A stretch of DNA of 64,000 bases, taken from assembly GCF_001421785.1 (NCBI RefSeq), contig NZ_LMLB01000001.1:787497-851496 (forward strand). Reading direction: 5' to 3'. The notes beneath the pieces were generated by a model. The model was not told where the DNA came from. It ran no database searches and saw only the letters and a list, made by a program, of their open reading frames with translations. Source of the DNA: Sphingomonas sp. Leaf33. GTDB lineage: Bacteria > Pseudomonadota > Alphaproteobacteria > Sphingomonadales > Sphingomonadaceae. Position numbers and translations under genes: made by a program. This document shows positions 7,819 to 17,326 of this stretch, in pieces (position 1 is the stretch's first letter; each line of letters opens with the position of its first letter).

Positions 7819-10326
7819 ATGCCCGATCCCCTTCCGACCGAGCCGCGCGCGGCGCGTGAACCCCGCGAGCCCGGCAGGATACGCCGGGCGTGGGCGCGGC
7901 GCTGGGTCCGCATCCTCACCTATCTGGCCGCGATCGGCCTGGCCGCCGTCGCCGGCCTGTGGGTCGCGGTGTCGCGCGACCTGCCGTCGGTCGAGAAGCT
8001 GCGGGCGTACGAACCGTCGCTGCCGACCAACGTGCGCGACCGCGACGGCCAGCCGCTCCAGAGCTACGCCCGCCTGCGCCGCGTCGAGCTGGATTATGAC
8101 GAATATCCGCCGCTGCTGGTCCGCGCGTTCATGGCGGCCGAGGATCGCACCTTCTTCGAACATTCGGGGGTCGACTATCCCGGCATCGTCGCGGCGTTCA
8201 TCACCAACCTGAAGAGCGACAAGCGCCCGATCGGCGCATCGACGATCACGCAGCAGGTCGCCAAGAACCTGCTGGTCGGCAACGAGGTCAGTTACGTCCG
8301 CAAGGCGCGCGAGGCGCTGCTGGCGTACAAGATCGAAGGCGCGCTGACCAAAGAGCAGATACTGGAGCTGTACCTGAACCAGATCGAGCTCGGCCGGAAT
8401 GCCGCCGGCGTCGCCGCGGCGGCGCACGCCTATTTCGACAAGGAGCTCGACGAGCTCAGTCTCGCGCAACTCGCCTATCTGGCGATCCTGCCCAAGGGAC
8501 CGTCCAACTATCAGCCCGAACGCCATTACGACCGCGCGATCGGCCGGCGGAACTGGGTGCTGGGCGAGATGCTGAAGAACGGCTTCATCACCGCCGCCCA
8601 GCATGCCGCCGCGGTCGCCCAGCCGCTGGGCACCGTGCCGCGGCAGAGCGTGCGCATCGACCATGACGGCGGGTATTTCGTGGAGGCAGTGCGCCGCGAG
8701 CTGCTCGAGCGTTACGGCGAGAAGAGCGATGCCGGCCCGTACAGTGTGTATGACGGCGGGCTGTGGGTGCGAACCTCGTTCGACCCGCGCCTCCAGGGCT
8801 TTGCGCAGGACGCGCTGCGCGCCGGGCTGCTCCGCTACGACGCCGGGCGCGGCTGGGCCGGACCGCTGGCGCATGAGGACGTGACGGCGGACGACTGGCG
8901 CGGCCGGCTGATCGCGGCGAACCTCGGCATCGACTACCTCGACTGGCGCATCGCCATCGTCGTGTCGAAGGGCAGCGGCAGCGCCGACATCGGCTTCACC
9001 GATGGCAAGACCGGCACGCTGTCGCGCGATACGGCACAGATGCCGATGCGCGGCGTCGGCGGAACCGCGTTCGCCGCGCTGAAGCCGGGCGACATCATCG
9101 CCGTCGCGCCGGTCGGCGCCGGCTGGGGCCTGCGCAGCGTGCCCAAGGTGTCGGGCGCATTCGTGGTCGAGGAACCGTCGTCGGGCCGCGTGTTCGCCAT
9201 GCAGGGCGGGTTCGACAGCCGCCTGGGCAGCTTCAACCGTGCGACGCAGGCGATGCGCCAGCCGGGATCGACCATCAAGCCGATCGTCTATTCGGCAGCA
9301 CTCGCCAGCGGCATGACCCCGGCGTCGATCATCGTCGACGGGTCGTTCTGCGTCTACCAGGGCGCGCGGCTGGGGCAGAAATGCTTCCGCAACTTCGGTA
9401 ACATGCGCGCCGCCGGGCCTAAGACGATGCGCTGGGGCATCGAACAGTCGCGCAACCTGATGACGGTGCGCACCGCCGCGACCGTGGGGATGCCGCGCGT
9501 CGTCGATTACATCCAGCGCCTAGGCGTCTCGACCGGTAAACTGCCGCCGTACCTCTCCTATGCGCTGGGCGCCGGCGAGACGACGGTCACGCGGATGACG
9601 AATGCCTATGCCATGCTGGTCAACCACGGCCGGCAGATGAGTCCATCGCTGGTCGATTATGTCCAGAACCGCCGCGGCGGCGTGATCTGGCCGGAGAACT
9701 GGCGCCCGTGCGAAGGGTGCAACGCGCCCGACTGGGACGGCGGGGCCATGCCGCGCCCGCAGCGCCGCTGGCGCCAGGCGATCGACGCGATGACCGCGTA
9801 TCAGATGGTCCACATCACCGAAGGCGTGGTCCAGCGCGGCACCGCGACCGTGCTGCGCGACCTGGGCCGTCCGATGATGGGCAAGACCGGCACGACGACC
9901 GGCCCGACCGACGTCTGGTTCGTCGGTGGCACGCCGCAGATGATCGGCGGGCTCTACATCGGCTACGATACGCCGCGGAACCTGGGGAGCGCGGTGCAGG
10001 GCGGGACGTTCGCCGCGCCGATCTTCAAGTCGTTCGCAGTGAAAGCCTATGAAGGCCTGCCGGTCGTGCCGTTCCGCGCGCCGCCGGGCATCCGCATGGT
10101 CCGCATCGACCGGATGAGCGGCCGCCCGGTCTACGGCACCTTCCCGACCTCCGACGATCCGAAGGCGGGCGTCATCTGGGAAGCGTTCAAGCCGCAGAGC
10201 GAAGGCCGTCGCGCGCGCCGCACGACCGCCGACGACCTGCCCAAGGCGCAGGCGACGACGACGGCGCGGCCGACCGAAAAGGCCCGCGACAGCGATTTCT
10301 TGCAGCGCGAGGGCGGTATCTACTAG
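7819..10326 (+). CDS. mrcA: penicillin-binding protein 1A (bifunctional)
   Basis: An 835-residue class A PBP with a cytoplasmic tail, one membrane helix (about 31-52), a GT51 glycosyltransferase domain and a transpeptidase domain. The GT51 catalytic region is AAEDRTFFEHSGVD near residue 105, with GASTITQQVAKN following. The transpeptidase motifs are STIK near 484 (in RQPGSTIKP), SRN (EQSRNLM) and KTGTT near 691. The region between about 280 and 440 is the inserted beta domain typical of PBP1A. It polymerises and crosslinks peptidoglycan at the inner membrane. It begins about 90 bases after the amidase and may be co-transcribed with it. Confidence 0.95.
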   Translation: MPDPLPTEPRAAREPREPGRIRRAWARRWVRILTYLAAIGLAAVAGLWVAVSRDLPSVEKLRAYEPSLPTNVRDRDGQPLQSYARLRRVELDYDEYPPLLVRAFMAAEDRTFFEHSGVDYPGIVAAFITNLKSDKRPIGASTITQQVAKNLLVGNEVSYVRKAREALLAYKIEGALTKEQILELYLNQIELGRNAAGVAAAAHAYFDKELDELSLAQLAYLAILPKGPSNYQPERHYDRAIGRRNWVLGEMLKNGFITAAQHAAAVAQPLGTVPRQSVRIDHDGGYFVEAVRRELLERYGEKSDAGPYSVYDGGLWVRTSFDPRLQGFAQDALRAGLLRYDAGRGWAGPLAHEDVTADDWRGRLIAANLGIDYLDWRIAIVVSKGSGSADIGFTDGKTGTLSRDTAQMPMRGVGGTAFAALKPGDIIAVAPVGAGWGLRSVPKVSGAFVVEEPSSGRVFAMQGGFDSRLGSFNRATQAMRQPGSTIKPIVYSAALASGMTPASIIVDGSFCVYQGARLGQKCFRNFGNMRAAGPKTMRWGIEQSRNLMTVRTAATVGMPRVVDYIQRLGVSTGKLPPYLSYALGAGETTVTRMTNAYAMLVNHGRQMSPSLVDYVQNRRGGVIWPENWRPCEGCNAPDWDGGAMPRPQRRWRQAIDAMTAYQMVHITEGVVQRGTATVLRDLGRPMMGKTGTTTGPTDVWFVGGTPQMIGGLYIGYDTPRNLGSAVQGGTFAAPIFKSFAVKAYEGLPVVPFRAPPGIRMVRIDRMSGRPVYGTFPTSDDPKAGVIWEAFKPQSEGRRARRTTADDLPKAQATTTARPTEKARDSDFLQREGGIY

Positions 10327-10384
10327 GGCGTGTCCCGACAGCGGGGTTTTGCGCCCCGCCATGAATTTTCTGGAGTTTCCCGTT

Positions 10385-11512
10385 ATGCGCGCCGAAGCGC
10401 AGGCTCACGTCGACACGATCAAGGATGCGCTGTCGCTGTTGCGCCGGTTCCTCAACTGGGACGTCGCGCTGCGCCGGCTCGACGAACTGAATGCGCGCGT
10501 CGAGGACCAGGCGTTGTGGAACGACCCCAAGGCCGCGCAGGACGTCATGCGCGAGCGCCGCCGGCTGGACGAGGCGATCACCGCGACGCGCGATATCGAA
10601 AGCGAGCTGAACGACACGGTCGAACTGATCGAGATGGCCGAGGCCGAGGGCGACGACGCCATGGCCAGCGAAGGCACCGAGGCGCTGGCGGCGCTGGCCA
10701 AGCGCGCCGAGGCCGATAAGGTCATGGCGCTGCTGGCCGGCGAGGCCGATGCCAACGACACCTACATCGAGATCAATTCGGGCGCAGGCGGCACCGAAAG
10801 CCAGGACTGGGCCGAAATGCTCCAGCGCATGTATACGCGCTGGGCCGAACGCCGCGGCATGAAGGTCGAGCTGGTCGACTATCACGCCGGCGAGCAGGCG
10901 GGCATCAAGTCGGCGACGCTGCTGGTGAAGGGCGAGAACGCCTACGGCTATGCCAAGACCGAAAGCGGCGTGCACCGCCTGGTCCGGATCAGCCCGTATG
11001 ATTCCTCGGCGCGGCGCCACACCAGCTTCTCGTCCGTCTGGGTCTATCCGGTGATCGACGACAATATCGAGGTCGAGGTCAACGACGCCGATCTGCGCAT
11101 CGACACCTACCGCGCGAGCGGCGCGGGCGGACAGCACATCAACACGACCGATTCGGCCGTTCGCATCACCCACTTGCCGACCGGCATCGTCGTGCAGTGC
11201 CAGAACCAGCGTTCGCAGCACAAGAACAAGGCGGAGGCCTTCAACCAGCTGCGCGCACGGCTGTACGAGCGCGAACTGGCCGAGCGCGAGGCGATCGCCA
11301 ACGCCGAGAATGCGACCAAGACCGACATCGGCTGGGGCCACCAGATCCGCTCTTACGTGCTCCAGCCGTATCAGCTGGTGAAGGACCTGCGCACCGGCGT
11401 CACCTCCACCGCGCCGGGCGACGTGCTCGACGGCGGGCTCGACCCCTTCATGGCGGCGGCGCTGTCGCAGCGGGTGACGGGCGAAGCGGTCGAGGTGGAG
11501 GACGTCGATTGA
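10385..11512 (+). CDS. prfB: peptide chain release factor 2
   Basis: A 375-residue factor that releases nascent chains at UGA and UAA. The GGQ catalytic motif is in [16 protein letters not shown] near residue 248. The codon-recognition tripeptide is SPY (in [15 protein letters not shown], near 203) where E. coli RF2 has SPF. The reading frame is open from the start with no in-frame TGA, so the programmed +1 frameshift that autoregulates RF2 in many bacteria is absent. ATG 10385 is preceded by CTGGAG; an in-frame ATG at 10361 is an alternative. It overlaps the next gene by one base (TGATG). Confidence 0.95.
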   Translation: MRAEAQAHVDTIKDALSLLRRFLNWDVALRRLDELNARVEDQALWNDPKAAQDVMRERRRLDEAITATRDIESELNDTVELIEMAEAEGDDAMASEGTEALAALAKRAEADKVMALLAGEADANDTYIEINSGAGGTESQDWAEMLQRMYTRWAERRGMKVELVDYHAGEQAGIKSATLLVKGENAYGYAKTESGVHRLVRISPYDSSARRHTSFSSVWVYPVIDDNIEVEVNDADLRIDTYRASGAGGQHINTTDSAVRITHLPTGIVVQCQNQRSQHKNKAEAFNQLRARLYERELAEREAIANAENATKTDIGWGHQIRSYVLQPYQLVKDLRTGVTSTAPGDVLDGGLDPFMAAALSQRVTGEAVEVEDVD

Positions 11513-12231
11513 TGCGTGTCGCCACGGTGGTTCTGGGGCTGCTCCTCACCGCCTGTTCCGGCGCGCCGGTGACGCTTGCCAACAAGACCGACGAGCCCCG
11601 CTTCCCCGCGCCCGAGCGTCCGATCGCCCGCATCGTCAGCCCGCGCTGGTCGACGGAGGAAGCGCGCGACCGGCTGCGCGAGGCGGACAAGGTCATGGAT
11701 CTGGCGCGCATCCAACCCGGCATGACCGTTGCCGACATCGGCGCGGGCGAGGGATACTACACCATCCGCCTGGCGAGCCGGGTAGGGGCGAAGGGCCGTG
11801 TGCTGGCCGAGGATATCGTGCCCCAGGTTCGCGATGCGCTGGCGCAGCGCGTGACGCGCGAGCGGCTCGACAACGTCAGCGTCCGGTTGGGCGAGGCGGA
11901 CGATCCCGAACTGCCCGAGAACAGCTTCGACCGCGTGCTGATGGTCCACATGTACCACGAGATCGAGCAGCCGTACGAGTTCCTGTGGAACCTTCGCCCG
12001 TCGCTCAAGACGGACGGCGCGGTGGTGGTGGTCGATGCCGATCGCTCGACGCAGAACCACGGCACGCCGCCGGCGCTCCTGGAATGCGAATTCGCCGCGG
12101 TCGGCTACAAGCGGATCGAGTTGCGGTCGATGCCGTCGGCGGGCGGCTACATCGCGCTGTTTCGCCCCGAAGGCCCGCGTCCGGAACCGCAGGCGATCAA
12201 GCCCTGCCGGATCGCGGGCGGGGCGGGGTAG
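11512..12231 (+). CDS. class I SAM methyltransferase-like lipoprotein
   Basis: A 239-residue protein whose first residues form a lipoprotein signal (VVLGLLLTACSG, Cys about 16). Thereafter it has a Rossmann methyltransferase fold: motif I VADIGAGEGYYTIRLA near 78, acidic residue in VLAEDI, and motif IV FDRVLMVHMYHE. The combination implies export of an apparently SAM-binding enzyme to the periplasm, where SAM is not expected; such signal-bearing methyltransferase-like proteins recur in proteobacteria without a settled role. The start codon overlaps the prfB stop by one base, so it is translated from the same mRNA. The substrate is unknown. Confidence 0.8.
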   Translation: MRVATVVLGLLLTACSGAPVTLANKTDEPRFPAPERPIARIVSPRWSTEEARDRLREADKVMDLARIQPGMTVADIGAGEGYYTIRLASRVGAKGRVLAEDIVPQVRDALAQRVTRERLDNVSVRLGEADDPELPENSFDRVLMVHMYHEIEQPYEFLWNLRPSLKTDGAVVVVDADRSTQNHGTPPALLECEFAAVGYKRIELRSMPSAGGYIALFRPEGPRPEPQAIKPCRIAGGAG

Positions 12232-12264
12232 AACGCTGCTTCCGTTCGTAGCGAACGGCCTGGC

Positions 12265-12648
12265 TCACACCATCCCCATCGCCCGCAGGCTCGTCACGGC
12301 GCCTGCCGTCACGATCAGGTGATCGACCAGCCGCACATCGACCAGTCCCAGCGCGCGGGCGACGGTGCGGGCGTGGTCCAGGTCGTGCCGGCTGGGGGCC
12401 GGGTCGCCGCTCGGGTGGTTGTGCGCGACGATGACGCCGTACGCGCCGAAGGCCAGCGCGTCGATCGCCAGGGTGCGGGCCGGCACGGTCACGCGGTCGG
12501 CGTCACCGGGGATCATGCGCAGCGCCAGCACGCGCGCGTCGGCGGTCAGATAGGCGACGCCAGCCATTTCACCCGCCGCCCGCGCCAGCCCGGCGAACAG
12601 CGCCTGCGCCCGCGACAGGCGATCGATCGGGAGCGGCAGGGCGGCCAT
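12265..12648 (-). CDS. short RadC-like JAB/MPN domain protein
   Basis: A 127-residue protein consisting almost only of the JAMM-type domain of the RadC family. The metal motif is HNHPSGDPAPSRHD (about residues 76-89) and the end resembles RadC (LVDHLIVTAGAVTSLRAMG). Normal RadC proteins are about 220 residues with an N-terminal helix-hairpin-helix region, which is missing here. JAMM proteins are metal-dependent isopeptidases or deaminase relatives; the physiological substrate of RadC is unresolved. It lies alone on the minus strand between prfB and the fumarase. It may be a functional short form or a shortened remnant; coding bias looks intact. Confidence 0.75.
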   Translation of the reverse strand: MAALPLPIDRLSRAQALFAGLARAAGEMAGVAYLTADARVLALRMIPGDADRVTVPARTLAIDALAFGAYGVIVAHNHPSGDPAPSRHDLDHARTVARALGLVDVRLVDHLIVTAGAVTSLRAMGMV

Positions 12649-12770
12649 CGACCAGCCTGTTGGGCGCCGGGGCAGGACCGATCCACCGCAACCGCCGCGA
12701 CTTCGGTGCCGAAACGGCGGCGATGCGTGCGGGCTTGGCGGCGGCGGGCGTCGGCAGTAACGGACGGGAC

Positions 12771-14294
12771 ATGACCGTGACGATCCGCACCGCCGACCTG
12801 ATCGAGAGCGTCGCCGACGCGCTCCAGTTCATCAGCTACTACCACCCGATGGATTATATCCGCGCGCTGGGCGAAGCCTATACCGCCGAGCAATCGGCGG
12901 CGGCCAAGGACGCGATCGCGCAGATCCTGACCAACAGCCGCATGTGCGCGGAGGGGCATCGCCCGATCTGCCAGGACACCGGTATCGTCAACGTCTTCGT
13001 CGAATGGGGCATGGACTGCGTGCTCGACGATACCTCACGCAGCTTGCAGGAGGTCGTCGACGAAGGCGTCCGCCGCGCCTACCTCCACCCGGAGAACAAG
13101 CTGCGCGCGTCGGTGCTGGCCGATCCCGCCTTCACGCGGCGCAATACGAAGGACAACACGCCGTCTGTTCTCCACGTCACGATGGTGCCGGGCAGCAAGG
13201 TTTCGATCGACGTCGCGGCCAAGGGCGGGGGCAGCGAGAACAAGTCCAAGTTCAAGATGATGAACCCCAGCGATTCGATCGTCGACTGGGTGCTGGAAAT
13301 GCTGCCGCAGATGGGCGCGGGCTGGTGCCCGCCCGGGATGCTCGGCATCGGCATCGGCGGCACGGCGGAGCACTGCGTGCTGCTCGCCAAGCAGGCGCTG
13401 ATGGAGCCGATCGACATGGGGCCGCTGAAGGCGCGGGGGCCCCAGAACGATATCGAGGCGCTGCGCATCGAAATCTTCGACAAGGTCAATGCGCTGGGCA
13501 TCGGCGCGCAGGGACTGGGTGGCCTGTCGACCATACTCGACGTGAAAATCCTGGACGCGCCGTGCCACGCGGCGGGCAAGCCGGTCGCGATGATCCCGAA
13601 TTGTGCCGCGACCCGCCACGCGCATTTCACGCTCGACGGGTCGGGGCCATCGTTTCTGGAGGCGCCGAAGCTGGAGGCGTGGCCCGACGTCAACTGGACG
13701 CCGGACAAGGCCGCCAAGCGCGTCGATCTCGACACGCTGACGCCCGAGGAAGTGCAGGGCTGGAAGCACGGCGACCGCCTGCTCCTGAACGGCAGGATGC
13801 TCACGGGCCGCGACGCCGCGCACAAGCGGATCGCGGACATGCTGGCGAAGGGCGAGGAGCTGCCGGTCAGCTTCAGGGGCCGCGTGATCTACTATGTCGG
13901 GCCGGTCGATCCGGTCGGCGAAGAGGTCGTCGGTCCGGCGGGCCCCACCACGGCGACGCGCATGGACAAGTTCATGCGCATGATGCTCGACCAGGGCCTG
14001 CTCGCTTGTGTCGGTAAGGCCGAACGCGGCCCCGCCGCGACGCAGGCGATCGCCGAGCACAAGTCCGCCTATCTGATGGCCGTAGGCGGCGCGGCGTATC
14101 TGGTCGCCCGTGCGATAAAGGGCAGCAGGGTCGTCGGGTTCGAGGACCTGGGCATGGAAGCGATCTACGAATTCGAGGTCGCCGACTTCCCCGTCACGGT
14201 CGCGGTCGACAGCGACGGGGCGAATGTCCACCAGCTCGCCCCGCTGGTGTGGCGGGACAGGATCGCGAAGGAAGGGTTGCTGCAGCCGGCCTGA
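12771..14294 (+). CDS. class I fumarate hydratase ([4Fe-4S])
   Basis: A 507-residue TCA-cycle enzyme interconverting fumarate and malate. It is a single-chain class I fumarase: the N-terminal alpha domain (GHRPICQDTGIVNVFV, with one cluster cysteine) and the C-terminal beta domain (RMDKFMRMMLDQGLLACVGK) are fused. Other conserved stretches are GGGSENKSKFKMMNP and PNCAATRHAHFTLDG, the latter with another cluster cysteine. Such enzymes carry an oxygen-sensitive 4Fe-4S cluster. ATG 12771 is used because the family begins about here; an upstream in-frame ATG at 12724 adds 16 non-conserved residues. No partner genes in an operon. Confidence 0.95.
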   Translation: MTVTIRTADLIESVADALQFISYYHPMDYIRALGEAYTAEQSAAAKDAIAQILTNSRMCAEGHRPICQDTGIVNVFVEWGMDCVLDDTSRSLQEVVDEGVRRAYLHPENKLRASVLADPAFTRRNTKDNTPSVLHVTMVPGSKVSIDVAAKGGGSENKSKFKMMNPSDSIVDWVLEMLPQMGAGWCPPGMLGIGIGGTAEHCVLLAKQALMEPIDMGPLKARGPQNDIEALRIEIFDKVNALGIGAQGLGGLSTILDVKILDAPCHAAGKPVAMIPNCAATRHAHFTLDGSGPSFLEAPKLEAWPDVNWTPDKAAKRVDLDTLTPEEVQGWKHGDRLLLNGRMLTGRDAAHKRIADMLAKGEELPVSFRGRVIYYVGPVDPVGEEVVGPAGPTTATRMDKFMRMMLDQGLLACVGKAERGPAATQAIAEHKSAYLMAVGGAAYLVARAIKGSRVVGFEDLGMEAIYEFEVADFPVTVAVDSDGANVHQLAPLVWRDRIAKEGLLQPA

Positions 14295-14301
14295 GGACGG
14301 C

Positions 14302-14796
14302 TTACAGCAACTCGTCTTCGGGGTCCGGCATCGGAACCATGAACTCGGCATAGGTTGTCGGCAGCGCAAGCATCGCAAACAGCAGAGCAAAGCCGATCGA
14401 CAGCCACTGGCGCGTCGAACTCGGCAGCGGCCAGCCGTGATATTCGCCGATGGCAAGCCACAGGAACAGGCAGCCCAGTAGCACGAAGACGGTGAGATAG
14501 GCCCGACGCATCGCCGCGGCGATCGCAGCGCGCTCGAACTCGTCGTACTGCGCCATGCCGCGTTCGGTGAAGCTTGTGTCCCGCATGAACGGCGATCGCA
14601 TCGTTCCGACAAGCAGCGGCACCATGAAGGGGAGAGTGTTCGGCAAGGTACCGGACGCGCCGGATGAGAGCATCTCCGCGATCGGCAGCACGGCAAGGAC
14701 TGCCAAGCTACCGGCCAGGAGCCAGCGCGTGGAGGCGCGCCGTGGTCGATTTTTCATCTCCTCCGCAGTCCATTTGCGAAAGTCGAGCGACATCAC
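14302..14796 (-). CDS. hypothetical four-helix membrane protein
   Basis: A 164-residue protein with probable membrane helices at about 25-44, 54-67, 98-117 and 130-150 and a proline/acid-rich C-terminus. I recognise no enzymatic motif. Its ATG overlaps the stop of the XRE regulator gene by four bases (ATGA), so the two are translationally coupled. Small XRE regulator/membrane protein pairs of this kind are frequent; the membrane protein may sense a signal or be the sole regulated target. Function unknown. Confidence 0.75.
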   Translation of the reverse strand: MMSLDFRKWTAEEMKNRPRRASTRWLLAGSLAVLAVLPIAEMLSSGASGTLPNTLPFMVPLLVGTMRSPFMRDTSFTERGMAQYDEFERAAIAAAMRRAYLTVFVLLGCLFLWLAIGEYHGWPLPSSTRQWLSIGFALLFAMLALPTTYAEFMVPMPDPEDELL

Positions 14797-15056
14797 AGAT
14801 CTCCGGCACGACGCAGCGCGTCGCTGAGCGAGGGAAATGGGGTGAAGGAAAAAACGGCCTCGACCGGCACATCGAACCAGGCAGCGATCCGCAGGCCGAG
14901 TTCCAGGCTCGGGGCGTAGTCGCCGCGTTCGAGATAGCCGATCGTCTGCGGATTGACGCCGACCGCCTCGGCAAGATCGCGGCGGGATATGCCACGTTCG
15001 GTCCGGAACACCGCGATGCGATTGTAGATCGCGATCTTGTCCGATGATGATGACAT
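14793..15056 (-). CDS. XRE-family helix-turn-helix regulator
   Basis: An 87-residue compact DNA-binding protein resembling the YozG/YgzD-type Cro/C1 regulators: the helix-turn-helix is RDLAEAVGVNPQTIGYLERGDYAPSLELG residues in about 27-55 (core GVNPQTIGYLERGDY). The ATG at 15056 is chosen over the longer frame because the upstream part (15057-15140) contains the promoter and two inverted repeats rather than coding sequence. There is no Shine-Dalgarno sequence, and the predicted -10 box ends about five bases before the ATG, so the mRNA is probably leaderless. Likely autorepressor of itself and the coupled membrane protein gene. Confidence 0.82.
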   Translation of the reverse strand: MSSSSDKIAIYNRIAVFRTERGISRRDLAEAVGVNPQTIGYLERGDYAPSLELGLRIAAWFDVPVEAVFSFTPFPSLSDALRRAGDL

Positions 15057-15057
15057 A

Positions 15058-15093
15058 TTGTTTATAGACAACAATTCGTCATGTTGGTCAACA
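15058..15093 (-). promoter_or_regulatory. xre promoter with two overlapping operators
   Basis: On the minus strand, TTGACC (15091-15086) and CTATAA (15067-15062) form a -35/-10 pair with an 18-base spacer. A perfect inverted repeat TGTTG-GT-CAACA (15082-15093) covers the -35, and TTGT-N6-ACAA (15058-15071) covers the -10. The pattern fits autorepression by the adjacent XRE protein; this is inference from position and symmetry. Confidence 0.6.
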
Positions 15094-15097
15094 AAGA

Positions 15098-15129
15098 CAG
15101 GCGGGCCGCCCTTTCGGACGACCCGCCTG
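15098..15129 (-). terminator. hairpin, possible terminator of the barrel protein gene
   Basis: An 8-bp stem CAGGCGGG/CCCGCCTG with further inner pairing is followed on the minus strand by GTCTTTGTTG. It lies 57 bases past the stop of the outer-membrane protein gene and just before the xre promoter. Confidence 0.4.
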
Positions 15130-15185
15130 CCGTTACGCAAGATTACCGGGCCCGGCTTACGTCACCGGGCCGAAGCGTCATCCGC

Positions 15186-15791
15186 TTAGAAGTGGGTGAC
15201 CACACCCAGCGTCGGACGGAAGCTGTGGGCATTGCCGAACGTCGACACTTCGCCGCGCAGGCGGAAGCCCGAATTGCCGGTGATGCCGCCCAGGCCGATG
15301 CTCTTCGGACCGACCTCGAAGCCGATGCCGTAGGTCACGTCATCATAGTCGCGGTTGGTCGGGACGCGCTTGGCGAAGTTCACCCACTGATAGCCGACCT
15401 TGCCGTAGATCAGCCCCGAGTCACCGGCACGCAGGCCGAAACGGCCGGCGGCACCATACTGCCAGTCGATGTCGCCCGACACGCCCTTGGCGACGTTACC
15501 TTCGGCGCCGACGAATACCGGGCCCAGCGGGATATTCACGCCGACCAGACCTTCGACCAGGCTGCCGTTCAGCTTGTCGCGACGGTTGACCGGCGGGATG
15601 CCTGCGCGGTTGCCTTCGCTGTCGAACTGCTCCCAGCCGCCACGGATGCCGAAATACGGCTCGATGCCGAACGCGCGGGTGCCGTCCGGCGCCGCGACGG
15701 TTTCGGTCGGGGCGGTGCTCGCGTCCTGCGCGAACGCGGGCGCAGCAACAGTCATGGCCGCAAGCGCGGCAGCGGTCAGGATCTTACGCAT
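15186..15791 (-). CDS. outer-membrane beta-barrel protein (opacity/porin-like)
   Basis: A 201-residue exported protein with a signal peptide cleaved after AAPAFA (about residue 21). The mature part has alternating hydrophobic and aromatic strands (EPYFGIRGGWEQF, GLIYGKVGYQWVNF, FRPTLGVVTHF) and ends in phenylalanine, the signature recognised by the BAM complex. The length suggests an eight-stranded barrel like the OmpA/opacity-type OmpX family. Probably structural or adhesive; no specific substrate is indicated. It is monocistronic, divergent from the metallo-hydrolase gene. Confidence 0.83.
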   Translation of the reverse strand: MRKILTAAALAAMTVAAPAFAQDASTAPTETVAAPDGTRAFGIEPYFGIRGGWEQFDSEGNRAGIPPVNRRDKLNGSLVEGLVGVNIPLGPVFVGAEGNVAKGVSGDIDWQYGAAGRFGLRAGDSGLIYGKVGYQWVNFAKRVPTNRDYDDVTYGIGFEVGPKSIGLGGITGNSGFRLRGEVSTFGNAHSFRPTLGVVTHF

Positions 15792-16062
15792 AGAAAACCT
15801 TCTTCGTTACAGTGTCGGACTTTGGGCTCATCGATTGTGGCGAGCCCCGTCCGTCTAGGGACATGCTGAATGCCGATCCCTCGGCTTTGTTGCGCTGCGA
15901 TGCGAAATAAACGGCGGAAAACCGACCTTGTTGCATTTCCGCCACGGTTTCTTGCTGCATCATGAACGAAATGCGGCGATGCGGTGGCATCGATCTGTCA
16001 CAGCAATGTCGATCAAGCTCTGTCGCTCTGGAACCCGGCATCGACCCCGGCGATAAGCACAT

Positions 16063-17286
16063 ATGACTCGTATCCTTCGCCTGTCCGGCGCGATCCTGCT
16101 CTGGTTTTTGATCGCCGGGTTGCTGGCGGTTGTGATCGTGCCCCGCTTCCTCGACCGGCGGTATTACGACGGCCCGGCAACCGGCCATTTCGATGGCGAG
16201 CGGTTCTTCAATCCGGACGGCGAAGATACGATCCGCCTGCCCTCGGGCGGCGGCCGCGGCGGGTTCTTGTGGAACCAGGCGACCGGCAGCCGCGGGCGAC
16301 CGGCCTGGCCGGCGCAGGTCGCGGTAACGCCGACGCGACCGGCGCCGCGGGTCGAGAGCGATGCGATGGTCGCGACCTGGGTCGGTCATGCGACCGTCCT
16401 GATCCAGACCGCGGGCCTCAATATCCTGACCGATCCGGTATGGAGCGAGCGCGCCGGGCCGTTCGGCTTCGGCCCGAAACGGGTGGCGCCGCCGGGCATC
16501 GCGCTGGTCGACCTGCCGCGGATCGACGTGATCGTCGTCAGCCACAATCACTACGATCACATGGATCTTGCGACGCTGAAGCGGCTGTGGGGCCGTGATC
16601 GCCCACTGATCGTCACCGCGCCCGGCAACGATGCGATCCTGCGGGACAACGGCATTGCCACGAACGCGGGCGGAAAGCCGGACTGGGGACAGTCGGTTGC
16701 CATCGACGACCGCGCCTGCCTGAACCGACCACAGGTGTCGACAGGTTGCCCCGAGCGGGGCCGCGTATACCTGACCCGCAACCATCATTGGTCCAGTCGC
16801 TGGTTCACGGATCGCGATCGCGCGCTGTGGTCGAGCTTCGTCATCACGCTGCCGGGCGGCAACATCTTCTTTGCCGGCGACACGGGCTTCGGCGACGGAC
16901 GCTGGCCGGGCGAAGCCGCGGCGCTCGGCCCCATCCGGCTGGCGATCCTCCCGATCGGTGCGTTCCGCTTCACCCCGGGCCAGATGGGAACGGGCAGCCA
17001 CATCGGCCCGCTCGACGCGGTCGAGGTCTATCGCCGGCTGGGCGCGCAGACCGCGATCCCGATCCACTGGGGCACGTTCCGCCTGAGCTACGAGGCGTAC
17101 GACACGCCACCCAGACTGCTGGCGGCGGCGATGCGCTGTACCGGGCAACGCGGCTTCGCGCCGGTCGCGATCGGGGTGCCGTTTGCCGTTCCGCCACTGG
17201 GCAACGGGCAAGCGTCCGCGCCGCCGATGGAGCGGAACGCGCTGCTCCGCTGCCTCGACACGCCCGCGGTACGCTCGCTGCGCTGA
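16063..17286 (+). CDS. MBL-fold metallo-hydrolase (NAPE-PLD/UlaG-like)
   Basis: A 407-residue membrane-anchored hydrolase: one N-terminal helix (about 8-27) and a metallo-beta-lactamase fold. Key parts are [10 protein letters not shown] near 106, the metal motif SHNHYDHMD near 161, [11 protein letters not shown] near 270 and a late PIHWGTF. WVGHAT plus HxHxDH with the C-terminal PIHWGTF strand is the pattern of N-acylphosphatidylethanolamine phospholipase D-like and UlaG-like proteins. It may act on a lipid or lactone at the inner membrane; the substrate is not determined. It stands 41 bases before uvrB. Confidence 0.85.
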   Translation: MTRILRLSGAILLWFLIAGLLAVVIVPRFLDRRYYDGPATGHFDGERFFNPDGEDTIRLPSGGGRGGFLWNQATGSRGRPAWPAQVAVTPTRPAPRVESDAMVATWVGHATVLIQTAGLNILTDPVWSERAGPFGFGPKRVAPPGIALVDLPRIDVIVVSHNHYDHMDLATLKRLWGRDRPLIVTAPGNDAILRDNGIATNAGGKPDWGQSVAIDDRACLNRPQVSTGCPERGRVYLTRNHHWSSRWFTDRDRALWSSFVITLPGGNIFFAGDTGFGDGRWPGEAAALGPIRLAILPIGAFRFTPGQMGTGSHIGPLDAVEVYRRLGAQTAIPIHWGTFRLSYEAYDTPPRLLAAAMRCTGQRGFAPVAIGVPFAVPPLGNGQASAPPMERNALLRCLDTPAVRSLR

Positions 17287-17326
17287 CCCACTGGAACGAA
17301 ACCGCAACAGGGCCCATATACCGGCC

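Noticed and set aside
10361..10420. RF2 programmed frameshift site
   Set aside because: The frame is open throughout and no in-frame TGA preceded by CTT exists.
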